Shown piece by piece: positions 7,392 to 13,516 of a stretch of 13,516 bases of DNA. The DNA is from CAZEIW01 sp964512305 (GTDB taxonomy: Bacteria > Pseudomonadota > Gammaproteobacteria > Burkholderiales > Burkholderiaceae_F), in NCBI GenBank assembly GCA_964512305.1, contig CAZEIW010000243.1, positions 1 to 13,516 of the forward strand, read 5' to 3'. Every line of letters starts with the position of its first letter. The stretch's first letter is position 1. A program made the translations under genes and the position numbers. The notes beneath the pieces are model-generated. The model saw nothing but the letters and a program-made list of their open reading frames with translations, was not told where the DNA came from and made no database searches.

Positions 7392-7880
7392 ATGCCGCGC
7401 CTCAACCTGATCGTCGCCCGCGCCCGCAACGGCGTCATCGGCCGCGGCGGAACGCTGCCCTGGCGCCTGCCCGAGGAGCTGGCGCACTTCAAGCGGACGA
7501 CCATGGGCCATCCGATCGTGATGGGGCGCCGCACCTGGGAGTCGATCGGGCGGCCGCTGCCGGGACGGCGAAGCGTCGTCGTCACGCGCGACCCCGACTG
7601 GCACGCCGCCGGCGCCGAGCGCGCGGCAAGCCTCGACGACGCGCTCGCGCTGTGCGCCGGCGCCGCCGAGGTGTTCGTGATCGGCGGCGCCGAGCTCTAT
7701 GCGCAGGCGCTGCCGCGCGCGCAGCGGATGATCGTGACCGAGATCGACGCCGATTTCGAGGGTGATACCTGGTTTCCCGCGCCGGACCCCGCGCGCTGGC
7801 GCGAGAGCGGGCGCGACCACCGCCCGCCCGAAGGGGCGCGCGGCTTCAGCCTGGATTTCGTCATCTACGACGCCGTTTGA
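7392..7880 (+). CDS. folA: Dihydrofolate reductase
   Basis: Cytoplasmic enzyme that reduces dihydrofolate to tetrahydrofolate with NADPH, recycling the dihydrofolate produced by ThyA. The 162-aa product (E. coli: 159) shows NGVIGRGGTLPWRLP (13-27), HFKRTT, MGRRTWESIGRPLPGR, the NADPH-binding VIGGAELY, and the C-terminal FEGDTWFP segment. The acidic catalytic position (Asp27 in E. coli) is Glu29 here (PEEL), a conservative change; Glu is also found there in vertebrate enzymes. It starts at ATG 7392, 16 nt after the TPR gene, with no strong SD. Close spacing suggests co-transcription with the upstream gene and perhaps thyA. Confidence 0.97.
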   Translation: MPRLNLIVARARNGVIGRGGTLPWRLPEELAHFKRTTMGHPIVMGRRTWESIGRPLPGRRSVVVTRDPDWHAAGAERAASLDDALALCAGAAEVFVIGGAELYAQALPRAQRMIVTEIDADFEGDTWFPAPDPARWRESGRDHRPPEGARGFSLDFVIYDAV

Positions 7881-7916
7881 GAGCCACGAGTTCGAAAACC
7901 TAATAGGACCGACCCG

Positions 7917-8498
7917 ATGCCGCACGAAGACTTCCACGTCCACGGACCGCACGACCACGCCATCGACCACGCCGCCGAGCATGGCGGGCCGGACAGCTTC
8001 TCCGGCCGCATCGCCGTGATGTCTGCCGTGCTGGCCACGATGGGCGCGCTGATGACCTTCGCCGGCGGCGACACCCAGGCCAAGGCCCAGATCTACAAGA
8101 ACGAGGCCGCGCTCAAGAAGACGGAGGCGAACGACCTGTGGGCGTACTACCAGGCCAAGGGCAACAAGCAGAACCTGTCGGAGCTCGGCGCGACGCTGGT
8201 GACGCAGCAGGACAAGATCGCGTTCTACAAGGCCGAAGCGGAGCGCTACAAGAAGGAGAAGGCCGACATCAAGACCGATGCCGACAAGCTCGAGGCCGAA
8301 TCGAAGACCTGGAACGAGAGAAGCGAAGTCGAGATGCACCACCACCATCGCTGGGCGCTGGGCGCGACCGCGATGCAGATCGCCATCGCGCTGTCGGCGG
8401 TGGCGCTGCTGGCGCGGCGGCAGTGGGTGGTGTACGGCGTGTACGTCGTGGGTGTGATCGGGCTGGTGTGCGGGGGGCTGGGGCTGGCGGGAATCTGA
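7917..8498 (+). CDS. DUF4337-type small membrane protein with His-rich N-terminus
   Basis: 193 aa, ATG 7917 with AGGA (7905-7908) eight bases upstream. Residues 1-22 hold seven His (H3, 7, 9, 12, 14, 18, 22). Membrane helix 1 is at about 32-50. A charged Lys/Glu/Ala helical stretch at about 53-135 is likely a coiled coil, followed by four consecutive His (141-144). Helices 2 (about 146-166) and 3 (about 170-192) finish the protein, with almost no tail. This layout, a long charged insert after the first helix and a pair of C-terminal helices, matches the DUF4337 family, which has no known function. The His clusters could bind metal, which is inference. It lies 36 nt after folA and is the last plus-strand gene before the convergent repeat cluster. 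Confidence 0.85.
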   Translation: MPHEDFHVHGPHDHAIDHAAEHGGPDSFSGRIAVMSAVLATMGALMTFAGGDTQAKAQIYKNEAALKKTEANDLWAYYQAKGNKQNLSELGATLVTQQDKIAFYKAEAERYKKEKADIKTDADKLEAESKTWNERSEVEMHHHHRWALGATAMQIAIALSAVALLARRQWVVYGVYVVGVIGLVCGGLGLAGI

Positions 8499-8502
8499 GA
8501 CT

Positions 8503-8542
8503 CCCCTCTCCCGCTTCGCGGGAGAGGGGCCGGGGGTGAGGG
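8503..8542 (-). repeat. REP-like palindromic element, copy 2 (inverted)
   Basis: Exact reverse complement of the 40-bp unit at 3573-3612. The 12-bp stem pairs 8503-8514 with 8518-8529 around loop TTC. It begins 4 bp after the DUF4337 stop codon, in the gap between convergent genes. The hairpin is positioned to act on transcripts from both sides. Confidence 0.88.
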
Positions 8543-8566
8543 TGACCGCCGAAGCTCCGGTGCTTA

Positions 8567-8605
8567 CCCTCACCCCTGCCCCTCTCCCGCGAAGCGGGAG
8601 AGGGG
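8567..8605 (+). repeat. REP-like palindromic element, copy 3 (variant)
   Basis: Same architecture as copy 1 with the perfect 12-bp stem intact. The head reads CCCTCACCCCTG instead of CCCTCACCCCCGG, one base shorter with one substitution. It faces copy 2 head to head across a 24-bp spacer (8543-8566), the paired layout of bacterial interspersed mosaic elements (BIMEs). Confidence 0.85.
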
Positions 8606-8611
8606 ACTGCG

Positions 8612-8626
8612 TTCGCGGGAGAGGGG
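8612..8626 (+). repeat. REP-like element, half copy
   Basis: TTCGCGGGAGAGGGG repeats the loop and right arm of the inverted unit without its left arm. It lies 8 bp before the stop codon end of the PEBP gene. It looks like a partial duplication from the adjacent pair. The rest of the gap 8499-8634 holds no gene. Confidence 0.75.
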
Positions 8627-8634
8627 ACCGCGGT

Positions 8635-9183
8635 TTACCTCCCGTACTTCGCCGTAAACCTCGCCATTCCCAACTTGTTGGCGTTGATCATGAACCCGAT
8701 CAGCGCGGCGCTGGCGTCGTCGGGTACGTCCAGCTTGTCGACCTTCAGCGCGTAGACGGTGAAGTGATAGCGGTGCGGCTTGTCGCCGGGGGGCGGGCAG
8801 GCACCGCCAAAGCCGGGCGCGCCGAAGTCGGTGCGCCCCTGCTTCGCGCCCGCCGGCAGCTGCGCGCCCTTGCCGATGCCCTTGTCGAGCCCGGTGGCGC
8901 CGGCGGGGATGTCGTACACGACCCAGTGCCACCAGCCGCTGCCGGTCGGCGCGTCCGGGTCGTACACCGTGACCGCGAAGCTCTTGGTGCCGGCGGGCGC
9001 CTTCGACCACGCCAGCGCCGGCGAAATGTTGTCCCCGGTGCAGCCGAATCCCGAGAACACCTGGGCCTTCGTGAGCGTGGATCCCGGTGCCACGTCCGGG
9101 CTGTGCAGCTCGAACGCGCGGACCGGGACCGCCGCGGCCAGCAGCAGGGAAGACGCAACGACGGGCAATGCAAAACGGCGCAT
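8635..9183 (-). CDS. Exported YbhB/YbcL-type PEBP (Raf kinase inhibitor-like) protein
   Basis: 182 aa, ATG at 9181-9183 with the SD AGGAGA read from 9194 to 9189 on this strand. A classical Sec signal (MRRFALPVVASSLLLAAAVPVRA) is probably cleaved after Ala23, placing the protein in the periplasm. The mature part shows the phosphatidylethanolamine-binding protein ligand-pocket motifs: ISPALAW (53-59), DPDAPTG (75-81), GWWHW (83-87) and GACPPPGDKPHRYHF (127-141). Two cysteines (48 and 129) may form a disulfide. The bacterial YbhB/YbcL proteins have no settled function; the animal-derived name does not imply kinase inhibition here. It lies 24 nt after ettA and may be transcribed with it. Its stop codon is 8 bp from the repeat cluster. 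Confidence 0.95.
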   Translation of the reverse strand: MRRFALPVVASSLLLAAAVPVRAFELHSPDVAPGSTLTKAQVFSGFGCTGDNISPALAWSKAPAGTKSFAVTVYDPDAPTGSGWWHWVVYDIPAGATGLDKGIGKGAQLPAGAKQGRTDFGAPGFGGACPPPGDKPHRYHFTVYALKVDKLDVPDDASAALIGFMINANKLGMARFTAKYGR

Positions 9184-9207
9184 GTTGTTCTCCTGGAAAG
9201 GGCGGGG

Positions 9208-10866
<1,659 letters not shown>

Positions 10867-10872
10867 GCTTCA

Positions 10873-10887
10873 CCTTCGTTTCGAAGG
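10873..10887 (-). promoter_or_regulatory. Small hairpin covering the ettA ribosome binding site
   Basis: On the minus strand CCTTCG, loop AAA, CGAAGG forms a perfect 6-bp hairpin whose right arm contains the AAGG of the presumed SD, 6 nt before the ettA ATG. In the mRNA it could partly hide the SD. It is short, so chance is possible. Confidence 0.4.
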
Positions 10888-10927
10888 CGCGAAGCTTACC
10901 GAAGTTGACGGGCGCCGTGCCACCCGC

Positions 10928-12106
10928 CTACTCCAGCGGCAACCCCACGTAGTTCTCCGCCAGTGAGGTCGACGCCGCACGCGATTGCACGACGTACTCC
11001 AGCTGCGACATCTGCAGCCGATGCTGGAACGCGTCCTCGCGGTGGAAGCGGTGCAGCATCGAAGTCATCCACCACGAAAAGTGCTCGGCGCGCCAGACGC
11101 GTTTGAGCGCGCGCGCGGAATACGAGTCGAGGAGCTCGGTGCGCCCGGTGCGAACATGCTCGACGATCGACTGCGCCAGCAGGCGCACGTCGGCCACCGC
11201 CAGGTTGAGCCCCTTGGCGCCGGTGGGCGGCACGATGTGCGCCGCGTCGCCGGCCAGGAAAAGGCGCCCGTAGCGCATCGGCTCGAGCACGAAGCTGCGC
11301 ATCGCGATCACGCTCTTCTGGAAGATCGGGCCGCGCGCCTGGTGCCAGCCGTCGTCGCTCGTCAGCCGGGTTTCGAGCTCGTCCCAGATGCGCTCGTCGG
11401 GCCACTGGTCGACGCTGTCGTGCGGGTCGCACTGCAGGTACAGGCGCTGGATCTGCGGCGTGCGCGTGCTCACCAGCGCGAAGCCGCTCGGGTGATAGGC
11501 GTAGATCAGCTCGTCGGTCGAGCGCGGCGCCTCGACCAGGATTCCGAACCAGCCGAAGGGATACTGGCGCGTGATCTCGGTGCGGAACCGCGACGGGATC
11601 GACGGCCGCGAGACGCCGTGGAAACCGTCGCAGCCGGCGACGAAATCGCACTGGAGCTCGCCCAGCGCGCCGGCGGCGTCGCGAAAGCGCAGGCGCGGGG
11701 ATTCGGTGTCGATGTCGAGCAGCGCGACGTCCTTGACCTCGAAGCGCAGGTCGCCGCCGGTCTCGAGGCGCGCCTGGACCAGATCGCGGATCACCTCGTG
11801 CTGCGCGTAGACGGTAATTGCCCGCCCGCCGGTCAGCTCGAGGAGATCAATGCGGTGCGTGCCGCCGTCGAAACGCAGCTTGATGCCATGGTGCACGATG
11901 CCTTCGCGCCGCATCCGCGCGCCGATCCCGCAATGGTCGAACAGCTCGGCCGTGCCGTGCTCGAGCACGCCGGCGCGGATCGTCGCTTCGATCTCCTCCC
12001 GCGTGCGCGATTCCAGCACCACCGACTCGATCCCGTCGCGGTGCAGCAGGTGCGACAGCAGCAAGCCCGCGGGACCTGCGCCGATGATTCCGACCTGCGT
12101 GCGCAC
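10928..12106 (-). CDS. pobA: 4-hydroxybenzoate 3-monooxygenase
   Basis: FAD/NADPH-dependent cytoplasmic hydroxylase converting 4-hydroxybenzoate to protocatechuate, the entry to the beta-ketoadipate or related ring-cleavage routes. I chose GTG 12104-12106 because GGAG (12112-12115 on this strand) lies 5 nt upstream and it gives the family N-terminus (M)RTQVGIIGAGPAG. A TTG six codons upstream is also possible. 392 aa against 394 in Pseudomonas fluorescens. The FAD motif GAGPAG is at 9-14, RAGVLE at 44-49, the DG motif CDGFHG at 159-164 and the GD motif GDAAHIVPPTGAKGLN at 286-301. Substrate residues are kept: Tyr202, Ser213, Arg215, Pro294 and Tyr386, equivalent to P. fluorescens Tyr201, Ser212, Arg214, Pro293 and Tyr385. 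The family match is strong enough to name the substrate. It lies 22 nt after a substrate-binding protein gene; no pobR-like regulator is visible. Confidence 0.96.
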   Translation of the reverse strand: MRTQVGIIGAGPAGLLLSHLLHRDGIESVVLESRTREEIEATIRAGVLEHGTAELFDHCGIGARMRREGIVHHGIKLRFDGGTHRIDLLELTGGRAITVYAQHEVIRDLVQARLETGGDLRFEVKDVALLDIDTESPRLRFRDAAGALGELQCDFVAGCDGFHGVSRPSIPSRFRTEITRQYPFGWFGILVEAPRSTDELIYAYHPSGFALVSTRTPQIQRLYLQCDPHDSVDQWPDERIWDELETRLTSDDGWHQARGPIFQKSVIAMRSFVLEPMRYGRLFLAGDAAHIVPPTGAKGLNLAVADVRLLAQSIVEHVRTGRTELLDSYSARALKRVWRAEHFSWWMTSMLHRFHREDAFQHRLQMSQLEYVVQSRAASTSLAENYVGLPLE

Positions 12107-12128
12107 GCCCACTCCGAGGCTCAACCCC

Positions 12129-13295
12129 TCAATTCTTCCCCGGGTCGTGCATGTTCGGAAACTCCTCGAACTCGACGTTGTAGTAGTGGTCGCCCTGCTT
12201 CTCGACCCGGCGCGCGTAGACGGTCTGCACGATGTCGCGCGTGGCCGGATCGATCTCGATCGGGCCGCGCGGGCTCGCGAGCTTCAGGCCCTTCAGCGCT
12301 TCCATCACCTGGTCGCCGTCGAACTTGCCGCCCAGCTTGGCGACCACCGAGTAGATCGCCGCCGCGCCGTCGTACCCGGCGACCGCCATGAAGTTGGCGC
12401 GCTGGGTGCCGCCGCTCACCTCCGCGTACGCCTTGAGGAACCTCTCGTTCTCGGGCGACTTGTGCGCGGCGGAGTAGTGGAACGTCGTGACGATGCCGAG
12501 CGCGGCATCGCCCATCGCGTCGATCACGTGGTCGTCGGTGATGTCGCCGGTGGCGATCACGCGGATCCCGGCCTGCCCCAGGCCGCGCTCCTGGAACGCC
12601 TTCATGAACGCGATCCCCTGCTCGCCCGCGGGAACGAACACGAACACCGCCTGCGGGTGCGCGTCCTTGATCCGCTGCACGAACGGCGCGAACTCCGGGT
12701 TCTTGAGCGGAATGCGGATCGACTCGACGATCGTCCCGCCGGCGGCCTCGAAGGACTTCTTGAACGCCCCCTCGGCGTCGATGCCGGGACCGTAGTCCGA
12801 GACCAGCGTCATGACGCTCTTGATCCCGTTCTTCGCGGCCCAGGTTCCGAGCGGCGAGGTGACCTGCGGCAGCGTCATCGAGACGCGCGCGATGTAGGGC
12901 GACCGGGTGGTGATGATCGACGTCGCGGCGTTCATCACGATCATCGGCGTCTTCGCCTGGGTCGCGATCGGCGCCACGGCGAGCGCCTCGGGCGTGAGGC
13001 CGAAACCGGCCAGGAAGTCGACCTTGTCGCGCACGACGAGCTCGGTCGCCAGGCGCTTGGCGACCTCGGGCTCCGGACCGGTCGTGTCCTTGACGATCAA
13101 CTGCACCGGCCGGCCCGCGACCTTGTCGCCGTTGAGCGACATGTACGCCTTGATGCCGAGCTCGAATTGCTTGCCGTAGTCCGCGAACGGCCCCGAGAAC
13201 GGAGCGATCAGTCCGATCTTCAAGGGTTCCTGCGCGAAGACCGGTGTGGCTGCGACCGCAAGCGCGGCCGCCAACGGCAGAATGATCCGCTTCAA
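12129..13295 (-). CDS. Liv/Bra-type ABC transporter periplasmic substrate-binding protein
   Basis: 388 aa. The start is a TTG (13293-13295) fixed by AAGGAG (13302-13307 on this strand) six bases upstream and by the signal peptide MKRIILPLAAALAVAATPVFA, cleaved probably after Ala21. The next in-frame Met is inside the mature fold. The mature protein opens with EPLKIGLIAPFSGPFADYGKQF and has the two-lobed type-I periplasmic binding fold of the branched-chain amino acid receptor family (ligand-receptor Peripla_BP_6 type), including GYDGAAAIYSVV near the C-terminus. The permease and ATPase genes are not in the window. Family members bind amino acids, amides, urea or aromatic acids. The pobA gene 22 nt downstream suggests an aromatic acid such as 4-hydroxybenzoate, which is inference. 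A TATGCT (13348-13353) could be its -10 box, but no good -35 is seen. Confidence 0.92.
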   Translation of the reverse strand: MKRIILPLAAALAVAATPVFAQEPLKIGLIAPFSGPFADYGKQFELGIKAYMSLNGDKVAGRPVQLIVKDTTGPEPEVAKRLATELVVRDKVDFLAGFGLTPEALAVAPIATQAKTPMIVMNAATSIITTRSPYIARVSMTLPQVTSPLGTWAAKNGIKSVMTLVSDYGPGIDAEGAFKKSFEAAGGTIVESIRIPLKNPEFAPFVQRIKDAHPQAVFVFVPAGEQGIAFMKAFQERGLGQAGIRVIATGDITDDHVIDAMGDAALGIVTTFHYSAAHKSPENERFLKAYAEVSGGTQRANFMAVAGYDGAAAIYSVVAKLGGKFDGDQVMEALKGLKLASPRGPIEIDPATRDIVQTVYARRVEKQGDHYYNVEFEEFPNMHDPGKN

Positions 13296-13389
13296 GTGGG
13301 TCTCCTTGTAGGTTCAGTGCTCGAGGCCGGCGGGCATGCGGTTGGAAAGCATAGCGGCAAACCCGCAGCAAACGACATCCCCGGCGGCT

Positions 13390-13516
13390 GACGCCATCCT
13401 CGGGCGGCGGCACGAGGCGTCATCCCCGGGCGGCGGCAGCAGGCGTCATCCTCGAGCGGCGCAGCAGGCGTCATCCCTTGGCGCGCAGCAGGCGTCATCC
13501 CCGGGCTTGTCCCGGG
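13390..13516. repeat. Tandem repeat, 24-26 bp period, ending in a palindrome at the window edge
   Basis: The core ggcgtcatcc (first copy gacgccatcc) starts at 13390, 13416, 13442, 13467 and 13491, giving periods of 26, 26, 25 and 24 bp. Linkers are rich in GGCGGC and CAGCA. The last copy runs into CCCGGG-CTTGT-CCCGGG (13500-13516), a perfect 6-bp inverted repeat cut off by the window end. It is unrelated in sequence to the REP-like units at 3573 and 8503. The stretch 13296-13389 between it and the binding protein gene holds that gene's SD and presumed promoter, and no ORF I would call. Confidence 0.8.

Noticed and set aside
4451..7585. 1044-codon antisense open frame opposite the transglutaminase-like gene
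   Set aside because: The translation is Arg/Leu/Val-rich shadow sequence without motifs, while the opposite strand has a clear SD, domains and catalytic triad.
8503..8605. CRISPR array or attachment site
   Set aside because: Only three or four units, in opposite orientations with short spacers, each a self-complementary hairpin, and no cas or integrase genes.
12104..12124. TTG 12122-12124 as the pobA start
   Set aside because: It leaves only 4 nt after the upstream stop and adds six residues absent from the family; GTG 12104-12106 has a better-placed GGAG and the canonical N-terminus.
13292..13498. 68-codon minus-strand frame upstream of the binding protein
   Set aside because: It is a translation of the tandem repeat and overlaps the binding protein's leader and SD; no coding signal.
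13390..13516. CRISPR-like direct repeats
   Set aside because: The period of 24-26 bp leaves no room for spacers and the linkers are themselves similar, so this is a simple tandem repeat.

Overview
The window is high-GC DNA (roughly 70% by eye) from a proteobacterium, most likely a betaproteobacterium of the Burkholderiales type. This rests on the close match of ThyA, FolA, EttA and PobA to proteobacterial forms, strong codon bias to G/C, an AttH/FtsX pair and a DUF4337 protein. No rRNA, tRNA, CRISPR array, transposase, phage gene or integrase is visible. Most of the window is ordinary chromosomal housekeeping and catabolic DNA, with repeats in the gaps.

Layout: a plus-strand half (1-8498) faces a minus-strand half (8635-13295), and they converge on a repeat cluster at 8503-8626. 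Plus strand, in order: the 3' end of an FtsX-family ABC permease; a lipocalin-like AttH/CrtC-family exported protein overlapping it by 4 bp; an MsbA-like fused ABC exporter; thymidylate synthase (thyA); a large exported DUF3857/transglutaminase-like/TPR protein; dihydrofolate reductase (folA); a small DUF4337 membrane protein. ThyA makes dTMP and dihydrofolate and FolA recycles the dihydrofolate, so the two form a metabolic pair, here separated by the unrelated 2.8-kb gene.

Minus strand, in transcription order: a Liv/Bra-type periplasmic substrate-binding protein, 4-hydroxybenzoate 3-monooxygenase (pobA), the ABC-F translation factor ettA, and an exported YbhB-like PEBP protein. The first two are 22 nt apart and probably co-transcribed, which suggests uptake plus first-step hydroxylation of an aromatic acid.

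The most unusual structure is non-coding. A REP-like palindromic element occurs as exact 40-bp copies at 3573-3612 and, inverted, at 8503-8542, with a variant and a half copy beside the latter. At the first site the element and a 14-C homopolymer sit where the ABC exporter gene should stop. The exporter frame runs through them and ends in an ATGA overlap with thyA. A second, unrelated tandem repeat (24-26 bp period, five copies) ends in a palindrome at the right edge. I see no convincing new defence, secretion or biosynthetic system.
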